Source of the DNA: Kiloniellaceae bacterium
GTDB lineage: Bacteria > Pseudomonadota > Alphaproteobacteria > Kiloniellales > Kiloniellaceae
NCBI GenBank assembly: GCA_021776195.1
Contig: JAJFGK010000097.1
Span: 1-48,779 of the forward strand
Length of the DNA: 48,779 bases
Direction of reading: 5' to 3'
Positions 33,805-41,454 of the stretch are shown here, piece after piece (the first letter of the stretch is position 1; every line of letters begins with the position of its first letter). The position numbers and the translations under genes are program-made. A model generated the notes under the pieces. It searched no databases, was not told the origin of the DNA, and saw only the letters and a program-made list of their open reading frames with translations.

Positions 33805-34755
33805 TCAGTAGATCCGCTTGATTTCGTAGCCCTTGGCGGCGAGCAGGGCCAGGATGCCTTCTTCGCCGGGCAGGTGGAGCGCGCCGACGGCGACGAAGCT
33901 GTTGCCCTCGGCGAGGATGTCGCGGAGGCGCTCGACCATGCGCTTGTTGCGGGCCACGACAAAGTCCTCCTGGAAGGCCTCGGCCGCCGCCTGATCTTCC
34001 TCCAGGGCGGCCTGTTCGACCATGACCTTGAAGATCGCCGCGATGTCGCGCTCCAGATAGGACAGGATCATGGTCTCGAATTGGCTCCGGGTCGCGGCGA
34101 CGTCGCGCAGCAGCGAGCGCAGCATCGAGACCTGCTGGCTTTCCGGCATGTTCTCGAAGAGACCGAGCTGTTCCTCGGCGGTCTCCAGGGCATAGACCTT
34201 CTTGCCGAGCCGGGCGGCTTCGCCCTGGAGCATTTCGTCCAGCGGCGCGTTGCCGCCGGCGATCAGGGCGAACTGGTGCGGCGGAAAGGTGAAGATCGGC
34301 ACCAGGGCCCAAGGCTTGAGCATCGGAATCGCCTGGGCCGGCAGGCCGTATTCGCCGGCCGTCGCCACGGCCTTCTCGAAAAGCTCTGGCCCGAGAATCT
34401 GGTCGAGCTGACGGCCATCGGTGAGAAGCGAAGCCTGGCCCATGCTCACCTGCATCTCCGGCGAGACGATGAGCTCGAAGGTGGCGCTGCGGGCCATGGC
34501 AAAGGTGTCGCGCACCGGGGCCGGCAGGTGGATGACCCGCTTGTCGGCGACATGGATCGTGCCGAAGATGAAGCTCGGCTCCTGCCCCGCCGCTTGGACC
34601 TGCCAGAGAACGCCTTCGCCATAGGGCAGTGCGCCGGCGGCCCGGGCCGCGGTATGACCGCCGAGACCAGCCGAGAGCGCGATCAGCCAAAAGAGGGCAA
34701 GGCCGAGCCCGGCCTTGAGGACGCGCGGCGGCAGTGCTGGGATGGGGAGGATCAT
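33805..34755 (-). CDS. TraB/GumN family protein
   Basis: 316 aa with an N-terminal hydrophobic segment (about 12-38) that is a signal peptide or anchor. TraB/GumN (PrgY, TIKI, EreA-like) fold: FIFGTIHVADKRV near residue 65 with the conserved GT.H, central helices, RNKRMVERLRDIL, and the C-terminal VGALHLPGEEGILALLAAKGY. Members are predicted metal-dependent hydrolases; activity is rarely shown. ATG with GAGGGG 7 nt upstream. Convergent with dcd (25 nt), and separated by about 115 nt from the ABC permease pair. Confidence 0.9.
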   Translation of the reverse strand: MILPIPALPPRVLKAGLGLALFWLIALSAGLGGHTAARAAGALPYGEGVLWQVQAAGQEPSFIFGTIHVADKRVIHLPAPVRDTFAMARSATFELIVSPEMQVSMGQASLLTDGRQLDQILGPELFEKAVATAGEYGLPAQAIPMLKPWALVPIFTFPPHQFALIAGGNAPLDEMLQGEAARLGKKVYALETAEEQLGLFENMPESQQVSMLRSLLRDVAATRSQFETMILSYLERDIAAIFKVMVEQAALEEDQAAAEAFQEDFVVARNKRMVERLRDILAEGNSFVAVGALHLPGEEGILALLAAKGYEIKRIY

Positions 34756-34871
34756 AGGCGTGCCCCTCTGAATGGGTCGTGGGAGGGAAGAGGATCGAGT
34801 TTAGCCGTCGCGGGCTTAAGGAACCATGAGCAATTCCCCTCATGGCATCGGGCGTCAGCCGATGGCAACGT

Positions 34872-35702
34872 CTAGGCCTTGATATTGTAGCCCCGGCGGA
34901 ACAGCCACCACAGCAACGCCAGCAACCCGCCGTTGGCCAGCAACAGCACCAGCCCGCCGAGCGCGAGGCTGGCCTCCTGATAACCGGTCAGGGCGTAGCG
35001 CAGACCGTTGACGGCGTGGAAGACCGGGTTGGCCATGACCAGGACCTGGAGCCCGCCGGTCAGCCGGTCGAGCGAAAAGAAGGTGCCGGACAGAAAGGCG
35101 AGCGGCAGCACGACGAAGGTCTCGGCGGCGCTGTAGTGTTCCCAGCGCTGGCCCCAGAGCGCCGCCAGGGTCCCGAAGAGGGCAAAGAGCAGCGCCGTCG
35201 CCGCCGCATAGGCCAGGCCGAGCAACGGGGCGACCGGACTGTAGTCGACGAAAATGAGCGTCAGGCAGAAGACCAGCAGCCCGGTGGCCAGCGCGGAACA
35301 GGCGCCGGGCAAGACATAGCCCAGCATGATCTCGATGGCGCGCAGCGGGGCCACCAGAAGATCGCCGATCATGCCTTCCTGCTTGTCTTCCATCAGCGAG
35401 AAGCCGGCGTTCTCGAAACCGTTCTGACAGAGGCTGAAAACGACGATGCCCGGCGCCACGAAGGCGCCCAGCGCGATGGCGCCGCCGCCGGCCGCGGTGC
35501 CGTCGGCCGCCAGCAGGAACACCGTCAGAAACAGCAGCGCCGAGACGCAGGGCCCGGCCAGGGAGTTCCAGCCCATGCGCCAGTAGCGCAGGGTGCCGCG
35601 GCGAAAGAGGGTCAGGTCGCCAATCAGGTTGAGCGGCCCCAGGGGCAACGGCCGTCGCGGCCGATTGATCTGGCCCTTCGCGCTGCCGAGCGGCGGGCTC
35701 AC
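34872..35702 (-). CDS. ABC-2 type transporter permease (downstream copy)
   Basis: 276 aa, six predicted membrane helices, ABC-2 fold with the family region FVVLPLAFLSGTFFSLDRL and NPVFHAVNGLRYALTG. The start is a GTG whose last two bases overlap the stop of the upstream permease (GTGA), a classical coupled junction. The two permeases share layout and are diverged paralogues: FLSGTFFSLDRL here, FLSGTFYSIDRL upstream. The substrate is unknown; ABC-2 pairs export drugs, polysaccharides or lipids, and no ATPase gene is adjacent. Confidence 0.9.
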   Translation of the reverse strand: MSPPLGSAKGQINRPRRPLPLGPLNLIGDLTLFRRGTLRYWRMGWNSLAGPCVSALLFLTVFLLAADGTAAGGGAIALGAFVAPGIVVFSLCQNGFENAGFSLMEDKQEGMIGDLLVAPLRAIEIMLGYVLPGACSALATGLLVFCLTLIFVDYSPVAPLLGLAYAAATALLFALFGTLAALWGQRWEHYSAAETFVVLPLAFLSGTFFSLDRLTGGLQVLVMANPVFHAVNGLRYALTGYQEASLALGGLVLLLANGGLLALLWWLFRRGYNIKA

Positions 35703-36514
35703 GGCTTCAGCCGGTAGCCGGTGGCGATCATCCGATAGGCGAGTAGCCAGAGCAGCAGGTTCACCGCGGCCATGACCAGAATGCCGGCCACCGGCGCGGC
35801 GTCGGCCCGGCCGATGAAGCCGTAGCGAAAACCGTCGATCATGTAGAAGAAGGGGTTGGCCTGGGCGACCCAGTGCCAGGCCCCCGGCAACCGGTCGATC
35901 GAGTAGAAGGTGCCGGAGAGAAAGGTGAGCGGGGTGATGACGAAGTTGGTGACCGCCGAAATGTGCTCGAATTTCTGCGCCCAGATGCCGCCGATCATCC
36001 CGAGCAGCGCCAGCATGAAGGCGGCCATGATCGCATGATAGAGGATGAAGAGCGGCGCCTGAATGGTCAGCGGCACGAAGAGCCACATGGCCAGAAGCAC
36101 GACCAGACCGACCAGCAGGCCCCGGGTGACGCCACCGCCAAGAATGCCGAGCAGCAGTTCGGCCGGCGACAGCGGCGGCATCAGGATATCGACGATGTTG
36201 CCCTGAATCTTGGCGATCACCAGGGAGGAGGAGGTATTGGCGAAGGCGTTCTGGGCGATCGCCATCATGATCAGGCCCGGCGCCAGGAACAGGGAATAGT
36301 CGATCCCGTCGATACCGCGTCCGGCGCGGCCCAGCGCCAGGGTAAAGATGGCCAGGAACAACAGCGTGGTCACCACCGGCGCCAACAGGGTTTGGGTATA
36401 GACGTTCAAGAAGCGCCGGACCTCTTTCATGTAGAGAGTCCAGAGACCAAGCCAATTGACGGCGCCGATCTGCCGCACCCGCGGGACCGAACTGGGAACC
36501 GAATGAAACTCCAT
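35699..36514 (-). CDS. ABC-2 type transporter permease (upstream copy)
   Basis: 271 aa, six predicted membrane helices. FLAPGLIMMAIAQNAFANTSSS, then FVITPLTFLSGTFYSIDRLPG and NPFFYMIDGFRYGFIG are hallmark ABC-2 regions. The ATG has GAGGGG close upstream, and a 19-bp stem-loop begins about 7 nt before the start codon. First gene of the two-permease operon. Two different permeases suggest a heterodimer, but the ATP-binding subunit must be encoded elsewhere. Confidence 0.92.
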   Translation of the reverse strand: MEFHSVPSSVPRVRQIGAVNWLGLWTLYMKEVRRFLNVYTQTLLAPVVTTLLFLAIFTLALGRAGRGIDGIDYSLFLAPGLIMMAIAQNAFANTSSSLVIAKIQGNIVDILMPPLSPAELLLGILGGGVTRGLLVGLVVLLAMWLFVPLTIQAPLFILYHAIMAAFMLALLGMIGGIWAQKFEHISAVTNFVITPLTFLSGTFYSIDRLPGAWHWVAQANPFFYMIDGFRYGFIGRADAAPVAGILVMAAVNLLLWLLAYRMIATGYRLKP

Positions 36515-36520
36515 GGCCCC

Positions 36521-36569
36521 TCACATAAGCGGGGCGGCCCGGTGGCGCAAGGCCGCCCCGCTTGTGTGA
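36521..36569 (-). promoter_or_regulatory. 19-bp stem-loop at the ABC permease ribosome site
   Basis: TCACATAAGCGGGGCGGCC (36521-36539) pairs with GGCCGCCCCGCTTGTGTGA (36551-36569), 19 bp with one G-U and an 11-nt loop. On the minus strand it is in the 5' leader of the permease operon, its base touching the AGGGG Shine-Dalgarno. Immediately beside it is the palindrome at 36566-36579. It could control initiation, protect the mRNA 5' end or stop read-through. Confidence 0.6.
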
Positions 36570-36579
36570 CGGCCGTCAC
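36566..36579. promoter_or_regulatory. 14-bp perfect palindrome
   Basis: GTGACGGCCGTCAC is self-complementary over 14 bp, in the space between the divergent permease operon and protease gene. An AT-rich likely promoter zone follows at about 36615-36660, itself carrying the palindrome AACAATTGTT (36648-36657). These look like operator candidates. Confidence 0.45.
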
Positions 36580-36755
36580 TCCCAGGCCACCATTGTCCCC
36601 TCGCCGCCTTGACCTTTACGTTTCGTTAACCAATTTAGTCTTTGTTAAACAATTGTTACGGAATGCTGTACGGTGACCGCGGCGTCGACCATGACTGGGC
36701 CCCGATCCGACGACCCGATGGGCCGCGCCCGGCCAGAGCCTTGGAGAAACAGGAC

Positions 36756-37640
36756 GTGAAGCTGCCAAGTACGACCTCGGTGAGGCAGGGCCCGATCGGA
36801 AGGAGCCTCTTCAGGGTGGCTCTCATGGCGTCGAGCATGGCCGCCGGCGCCTTGGTCTTCGGCTTGGTCACCTGGTCGATGGAGCGCGACGGGCCCCGCC
36901 GCGGCCTGACCAGCGCGATCGATTCGTCGGTCCAGGTTTTCACCGAGCGCGACAACGGCGGCCGGCGGGCCGGCTCGGCGGTGGTCGTCGTGCCGGGCGG
37001 CGGCGACCAACCCTCCTTGATCATCACCACGGCCCATACCTTCGAGCCGATGATCGACCAGAGCGTCTTCGTCGTGGTCCCACCGGGCAGCGAGCGGATC
37101 GCGGCCCGCCTCCTGGCGCTGGATCACGAGCGGGACCTGGCGCTGCTGGCCGCCCATATCGACCCAATCGCGACCGCAAGCATGGCCGACGGCGCCTACC
37201 TGGTCGACTCCATGTGGGTCATCGGCTTTCCCTGGGGGCGCGAGCGCACCGTCGTGAACGGCGCCGTCAGCCAAATCGAGAAGGGACCGCTCGACCCGCC
37301 GCACAACCTGATCAAAGGCCCGGTTCGGCTGATCGACGCATCGGTGAGCTACGGCATGAGCGGCGGCGGCGTCTTCGCCAGCAAGACCGGTCAGCTGGTC
37401 GGCCTTGTGCAGGGCTATCGCACGGCGCACCTGTCGCTGCCGTCCAGCAACGAGCCGCTGAAGTTGCCGGTGGCCGGCGAGACGACCGTCATCTCAAGCC
37501 CCAAGATCGCCTGTTTCCTGGCCGCGATCGAAGACTGGTGGATCGCGGAGGCCGACAGACAGTTGGCCATCCAGTCCGCGCGGCTGGTCGAGGCCGGCCT
37601 GGCCTGCCCCGAAAACGAAACAGGGGTGGCCGCGCGGTAA
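36756..37640 (+). CDS. Membrane-anchored trypsin-like serine protease
   Basis: 294 aa from a GTG start with GGAG 9 nt upstream; an ATG at 36663 lacks a ribosome site. One membrane helix near residues 20-40 (VALMASSMAAGALVFGLV) anchors it, with the catalytic part probably periplasmic. The triad is readable: H94 in IITTAHTF, D127 in DHERDLALL, S202 in SYGMSGGGVF. It is a DegP/HtrA-like protease domain without a PDZ domain. A Cys in PKIACFL near the C-terminus and another in GLACPE might pair. Divergent from the permease operon; substrate unknown. Confidence 0.88.
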   Translation: MKLPSTTSVRQGPIGRSLFRVALMASSMAAGALVFGLVTWSMERDGPRRGLTSAIDSSVQVFTERDNGGRRAGSAVVVVPGGGDQPSLIITTAHTFEPMIDQSVFVVVPPGSERIAARLLALDHERDLALLAAHIDPIATASMADGAYLVDSMWVIGFPWGRERTVVNGAVSQIEKGPLDPPHNLIKGPVRLIDASVSYGMSGGGVFASKTGQLVGLVQGYRTAHLSLPSSNEPLKLPVAGETTVISSPKIACFLAAIEDWWIAEADRQLAIQSARLVEAGLACPENETGVAAR

Positions 37641-37683
37641 GGCATGCGCGGCCACCCCCTTACCGGAGATCGACGATCTCCGG
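37622..37683. terminator. Two back-to-back hairpins, bidirectional terminator
   Basis: Hairpin 1: AGGGGTGGCCGCGC (37622-37635) with GCGCGGCCACCCCT (37646-37659), 14 bp, loop 10, including the protease stop codon in the loop. Hairpin 2: ACCGGAGATC (37661-37670) with GATCTCCGGT (37674-37683), 10 bp, loop GAC. They lie between convergent genes, so they probably end both transcripts. Confidence 0.75.
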
Positions 37684-37699
37684 TCGCTTCAAACAGCGG

Positions 37700-37960
37700 T
37701 TACTGCCCGGTGGGCACGACCTCTTCGGCGACCTTCTGGCCGTCGGAGCTCTGTTCGTAGGAAACCGTGACCTCCGTTCCAGGCACCAAGGCCGTCATGT
37801 CGGCACCCTCGGCGATCATGAAGGTGTCGCCGTTATCCAGTACGATCACGCCAGCGGCCTGATCGACCTGCGCGATTGTGCCTTTGGCTTCTTCGGCGTG
37901 GGCGGCGGCAATCGTGAAACCCAGTGTCATCGCAACGATCGGAACGAGAAACGCTTTCAT
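37700..37960 (-). CDS. DUF1344 family small periplasmic protein
   Basis: 86 aa with a signal peptide (about 1-22, cleavage after AHA) and a small beta domain: KGTIAQVDQAAGVIVLDNGDTFMI and LVPGTEVTVSYEQ. This is the DUF1344 pattern found in many alphaproteobacterial small secreted proteins of unknown role. ATG with AGGAGG about 10 nt upstream. Separate from the PRC-barrel gene upstream (224-bp gap), so probably monocistronic. Confidence 0.88.
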   Translation of the reverse strand: MKAFLVPIVAMTLGFTIAAAHAEEAKGTIAQVDQAAGVIVLDNGDTFMIAEGADMTALVPGTEVTVSYEQSSDGQKVAEEVVPTGQ

Positions 37961-38184
37961 GTCCTGTCATCCTCCTGTGTAGTCGGTTGGCTCTTTTTTT
38001 CGATGGCCGCTCGAGTGGCGGCTTGATCGATCCTCTGCTGGCTCAAGCAAACGACCGCGGCCCCAAGAAACACCGTGCCGCCTCAAGTTCATCGACCATC
38101 GCCCTAGTAGACCGGCGAAGGCGGCCGGTTATTCCGTTGCGCCGGTGTCCTACGACAAAGAAAGACTCAAAATCCTGGCCAGGG

Positions 38185-38823
38185 CTATTGCGTGTCCGGA
38201 GCCGTCGAGGGCACCGCGGGTGATGACCCCGGCGGCACCGTCGGCTCCGGCGTCAGAGGGTCCAGCGTCAGATCCCTCCGCAACAGTTCCTCGGCGGCTT
38301 CCAGGTCTTCGCGCGTGAGGTAGGCCGGCGCCTCTGCAATCTGTTCGCCCGACAGGTCGACCGTCAGCACGTTCCGGTCGAGGGTCTGTCGGATCGCCCG
38401 CCAATTGATCCCGACCGACTTCGCCCCGAATCCGAAAAATCCGCCGGTGGAGACCAGCAGGCCCTGAACCTGGCCGCGCTGGTTCACCATCACGTCGTCC
38501 ACGGTTCCGAGCCTTTCGCCGCGCGCGCTCACCACGGGCATGCCGATCAGTGTCGTCACGCCGAACTCCATGGCGCTCTGCTCGAAGATGAAGGTGCGCT
38601 GCGGCGCCGGTGCCGAATTGGGGGTATTGGCGTTCTCCTCCAGGACGGCCCTGCCGGACAGCAGGTCGATCGCGGTCTCGGGCGTCGCGGTCTCGGGGGT
38701 CGTGCCCTGAACCAGCGACGGCTCTTGCCCACCAGCGCTGTCCTGCAGGCTGTCCGATTGCGCCAGGGCCGGGGTCATCAGGGCGAATAGGAGGCAGGCG
38801 GCCATGATCTGCCGATGCGACAT
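38185..38823 (-). CDS. Secreted PRC-barrel domain protein
   Basis: 212 aa with a signal peptide (about 1-21, ALA). After a Ser/Thr/Pro-rich linker a PRC-barrel-like domain covers about 85-160: TTLIGMPVVSARGERLGTVDDVMVNQRGQVQGLLVS, GFFGFGAKSVGINWRAI and VLTVDLSGEQIAEAPAY. The C-terminus is Pro/Thr-rich. PRC-barrel proteins serve in RNA maturation, photosystem and stress contexts; a secreted alphaproteobacterial version has no fixed role. ATG with GAGGAG 6 nt upstream. Divergent from the sigma-factor gene by 181 bp. Confidence 0.87.
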   Translation of the reverse strand: MSHRQIMAACLLFALMTPALAQSDSLQDSAGGQEPSLVQGTTPETATPETAIDLLSGRAVLEENANTPNSAPAPQRTFIFEQSAMEFGVTTLIGMPVVSARGERLGTVDDVMVNQRGQVQGLLVSTGGFFGFGAKSVGINWRAIRQTLDRNVLTVDLSGEQIAEAPAYLTREDLEAAEELLRRDLTLDPLTPEPTVPPGSSPAVPSTAPDTQ

Positions 38824-39004
38824 GTCATGCTCCTCTTGCGGTTGCTCTTCCCCTTAAAAGACCGCCCGAGGCGCGGCCTTATTCCCGCCCTTGGGCATCC
38901 CCGGGCTCGCCCCGCCACAGACTTCGCACAGCTTTGTCACACCGCAATCCCGCCGCCGGCGGCATACTCGGTCTTGGGGTTGGCAATAAGAAAAGGAGGC
39001 TGTT

Positions 39005-39670
39005 ATGAGGGCCGAGTCCGTCCAGACCCCCCCAAGCCAAACCGTTCCTGCCGTCCAAGACATTTCCGATACCCAGAATCACGTTACCCAAGATCACGTT
39101 ACCCACGATCACGATATCCAGGATCGCCCGGCGGAAACGACGGCGCGAGTCGGCCCGAGTTGGCCCCAGCTCAAGGGAGCGGATCTCGGCTCTTGCATGG
39201 AGTCCCTGCGCCGCCGTGCCACGCGCCTGACCGGCAACACCACGGACGCCGACGATCTGGTCCAGGAAACCTTGAAACGGGCGCTGACCTACATGGACGG
39301 CCGGCGCGATATCGCCAACCCACTGGCTTACCTCTTCGCCATGCTGCACCACGCCCACTACGACTTTTTGAGGCAGCGTCCGGCGCGCGATACGGTGTCG
39401 ATCGAAGACGCCATCCTGGTCTCGCCGCCAAACCAGCACGATCGCCTCGAGTGCCGCGAGATGTTCATCGCGCTCGGCGAACTGCCCAAGGAACAACGCC
39501 AGGTGCTCCTGTTGATCGGGCTCGAGGGCCATTCCTACAAGGATGCGGCGGCTTGCCTGGAAATACCCATCGGCACGGTGATGTCCCGTCTCAGCCGCGG
39601 CCGCGAGCGGCTGTCGAACCTGATGGAAAAGAACGCCCCCGAGGCGCAACCCGCCCACAGTCTCAATTGA
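39005..39670 (+). CDS. ECF-like sigma-70 family RNA polymerase sigma factor
   Basis: 221 aa with an extra 60-residue N-terminus. Region 2 (about 65-125): RRRATRLTGNTTDADDLVQETLKRAL; region 4 (about 155-205): ELPKEQRQVLLLIGLEGHSYKDAAACL and IPIGTVMSRLSRGRERL. No region 3 is present, so it is of the ECF type. The N-terminus has a five-residue repeat (NHVTQ, DHVTH, DHDIQ) encoded by a 15-bp DNA repeat. ATG with AAAGGAGG upstream. No anti-sigma gene adjoins it; the divergent neighbour is the PRC-barrel gene, a possible target. Its stop lies in a 17-bp tandem repeat. Confidence 0.9.
   Translation: MRAESVQTPPSQTVPAVQDISDTQNHVTQDHVTHDHDIQDRPAETTARVGPSWPQLKGADLGSCMESLRRRATRLTGNTTDADDLVQETLKRALTYMDGRRDIANPLAYLFAMLHHAHYDFLRQRPARDTVSIEDAILVSPPNQHDRLECREMFIALGELPKEQRQVLLLIGLEGHSYKDAAACLEIPIGTVMSRLSRGRERLSNLMEKNAPEAQPAHSLN
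39077..39121 (+). repeat. 15-bp x3 in-frame repeat in the sigma-factor gene
   Basis: Three 15-bp units starting at 39077, 39092 and 39107, the first two nearly identical (ATCACGTTACCCA core). They give pentapeptides NHVTQ-DHVTH-DHDIQ outside the conserved sigma regions. Confidence 0.85.
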
Positions 39671-39711
39671 TCGCCCGACCTAACTGATCGCCCGTCTCAA
39701 TTGATCGCCCG
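39661..39711. repeat. 17-bp x3 tandem repeat spanning the sigma-gene stop
   Basis: TCTCAATTGATCGCCCG at 39661-39677 and again identically at 39695-39711, with the diverged unit ACCTAACTGATCGCCCG at 39678-39694 between. The stop TGA (39668-39670) is in the first unit and TGA recurs in phase with the unit in the others. Confidence 0.9.
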
Positions 39712-39783
39712 CCCCAGATGCGCCATTAAGGGAAGTGTCGCGCGTTCACGAGCCCGCGACACCACCAGGGCTGGGGTGCAGAG

Positions 39784-40446
39784 ATGGGCGATGAGCTTGA
39801 CCCGGATGAGATTGGGTTCGACGCGGACGAGGCCCGGTCTGAGGTCGCCACGAAGGAGCCGCGCAAGCGACGGGCCCCGCGCAAGGCGACCGCCAAGTAC
39901 CTGGAACGCGCGGGCCTGGCCTACATCGAGCGTTTCGCGCCGCCCAAGGCCAGCCTGATCCGAATTCTGCGCGGCAAGGTGACGCGCTCGCTCCGGGTCC
40001 ATGGCGGCGACCCCCAGGAGGGCGAAGCCATCATCCAGGCCCTGGCGGTGAAGTTCGAGGCCGCCGGCCTGCTGAACGACGCACTCTATGCCGCCTCGCG
40101 CGCCCGTCGCCTTTTCTCCCGTGGCCATCCCCGGCGCGTGATCGCCCAAAAGCTGCGCGAAAAGGGCCTGGCCGCCGACGACATCGACGCCGCCCTGTCG
40201 GATTTCTACGGCGATGAGGCGAATAGCGACATGACCCATGGCGATATGATTCATGGGGATCTGGCCGCGGCGCTGACCTATGCGCGCAAGCGCCGGCTGG
40301 GCCCCTTCGGACCCCCGGCCGGGCGCGCCGAGCGCCATCCCCGGGACCTGGCGATCCTGGCACGGCGCGGTTTCAGCTACGACATCGCGATGCGTGTCCT
40401 GGGCGAAGAATTCGGCCGGGCGTTCGAGGACGATTTGACCGGTTAG
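39784..40446 (+). CDS. recX: RecX family regulator of RecA
   Basis: 220 aa, RecX fold of helical triplets: YLERAGLAYIERFAPPKASLIRILRGKVTRS, then FEAAGLLNDALYAASRARRLFSRGHPRRVIAQKLREKGL, and a third repeat at the C-terminus. RecX caps RecA filaments and inhibits recombinase activity. It lies 113 bp after the sigma-factor gene, not with recA. Between repeats two and three there is an acidic insertion, DMTHGDMIHGD, coded by a 15-bp repeat. ATG start; ribosome site GGGGTG weak. Confidence 0.88.
   Translation: MGDELDPDEIGFDADEARSEVATKEPRKRRAPRKATAKYLERAGLAYIERFAPPKASLIRILRGKVTRSLRVHGGDPQEGEAIIQALAVKFEAAGLLNDALYAASRARRLFSRGHPRRVIAQKLREKGLAADDIDAALSDFYGDEANSDMTHGDMIHGDLAAALTYARKRRLGPFGPPAGRAERHPRDLAILARRGFSYDIAMRVLGEEFGRAFEDDLTG
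40228..40257 (+). repeat. 15-bp x2 in-frame repeat in recX
   Basis: GACATGACCCATGGC (40228-40242) and GATATGATTCATGGG (40243-40257) encode DMTHG and DMIHG. They form an inserted linker absent, as far as I recall, from typical RecX proteins. Confidence 0.7.
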
Positions 40447-40476
40447 AGCCCTTCTTTGTTACATGGAAGGGCTCTA
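40444..40476. terminator. Bidirectional terminator hairpin
   Basis: TAGAGCCCTTC (40444-40454) pairs perfectly with GAAGGGCTCTA (40466-40476) around an 11-nt loop. The recX stop TAG opens the left arm. It separates the convergent recX and transaminase genes. Confidence 0.8.
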
Positions 40477-40495
40477 GGTCTGGGAACGCGGGCGA

Positions 40496-41347
40496 TCAGA
40501 TCGAGGTCTTCTCGAGAAACTCGCGGTAGATCGCCTGCAGGCGCCGGGTCACCGGGCCGGGCCGGCCCCCGCCGATCGCCTTGCCGTCGATCGCCACCAC
40601 CGGGCAGACGTAGGTCGAGGCCCCGGTGATGAAGGCCTCGTCGGCATCATAGGCCTCGTCGATGGTGAAGAGGCGCTGTTCGATGGTGACGGCCTTCTCC
40701 GCCGCCAGGGCCAGCAGCGCCTCGCGGGTGCGCCCGGCGAGAATGTCGTTGGACAGCGGCCGGGTGACCAGCAGACCGTCCTTGACGATGTAGGCACTGG
40801 TCGCGCCGCCCTCGGTGACGAAGCCGTCCTTGATCATCCAGGCCTCGTCGCAACCGGCCTCCTTGGCCTCGCGCTTGGCCATGACCTGGCCCAGCAGACC
40901 CACGGTCTTGATATCGCGCCGCGCCCAGCGCAGGTCGGCGGTGCTCTTGACCGTGATCCCGGTCTCGGCCTGCCGGGTCTCGGCCGCGGACTTGACCTGG
41001 GTGAAGAGGAAGACCGTCGGCTCCAGACCGGGGCCGGGCACATAGTCGCGCTCCTCGACGCCGCGGGTCACCTGCAGGTAGACTAGGCCCTCGGTCAGGC
41101 CATTTCGCGCCACCAGTTCGCGCATCACCGCCAGGATCTCGTCGCGGGTCATGGGCGGATCGATCCGCAGTTCGTCCAAGGAACGCCGCAGCCGCGCCAT
41201 GTGCGAATCGAAGTCCACCAAACGCCCCTCGAAGACCCCGGCGACCTCGTAGACCGCATCGGCGAACAGCAGGCCGCGGTCGAAGATCGAGATCATTGCT
41301 TCCTCCGGCGCGCAGTAGACGCCGTTGACGTAGACGGTTCTGGACAT
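40496..41347 (-). CDS. dat: D-amino acid aminotransferase (class IV PLP)
   Basis: 283 aa, class IV fold. PLP-binding Lys in ADLRWARRDIKTVGLL, FDRGLLFADAVYEV near the N-terminus, YLQVTRGVEERDYVP in the middle and EGGATSAYIV for the phosphate and active-site turn are typical of D-alanine/D-amino acid transaminases. These make D-Glu or D-Ala for peptidoglycan or degrade D-amino acids. The branched-chain aminotransferase subgroup is the main alternative but the WARRDIK context favours D-AAT. Start at ATG 41347 with GGGAG 5 nt upstream. Convergent with recX. Confidence 0.9.
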   Translation of the reverse strand: MSRTVYVNGVYCAPEEAMISIFDRGLLFADAVYEVAGVFEGRLVDFDSHMARLRRSLDELRIDPPMTRDEILAVMRELVARNGLTEGLVYLQVTRGVEERDYVPGPGLEPTVFLFTQVKSAAETRQAETGITVKSTADLRWARRDIKTVGLLGQVMAKREAKEAGCDEAWMIKDGFVTEGGATSAYIVKDGLLVTRPLSNDILAGRTREALLALAAEKAVTIEQRLFTIDEAYDADEAFITGASTYVCPVVAIDGKAIGGGRPGPVTRRLQAIYREFLEKTSI

Positions 41348-41454
41348 GGTGACTCCCGAGAGGTGATCGGCCGCGACAATGGGCGTAAGATTAGGGCCAC
41401 GATTCGACGGTCTCCCGCAAGCGGGATTCATTTCATCGCAGCGGGAGCCCTGCC

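Noticed and set aside
34872..36524. One 550-codon permease frame across both ABC genes
   Set aside because: The upstream part is out of frame with the clear first permease; the GTGA overlap supports two separate genes.
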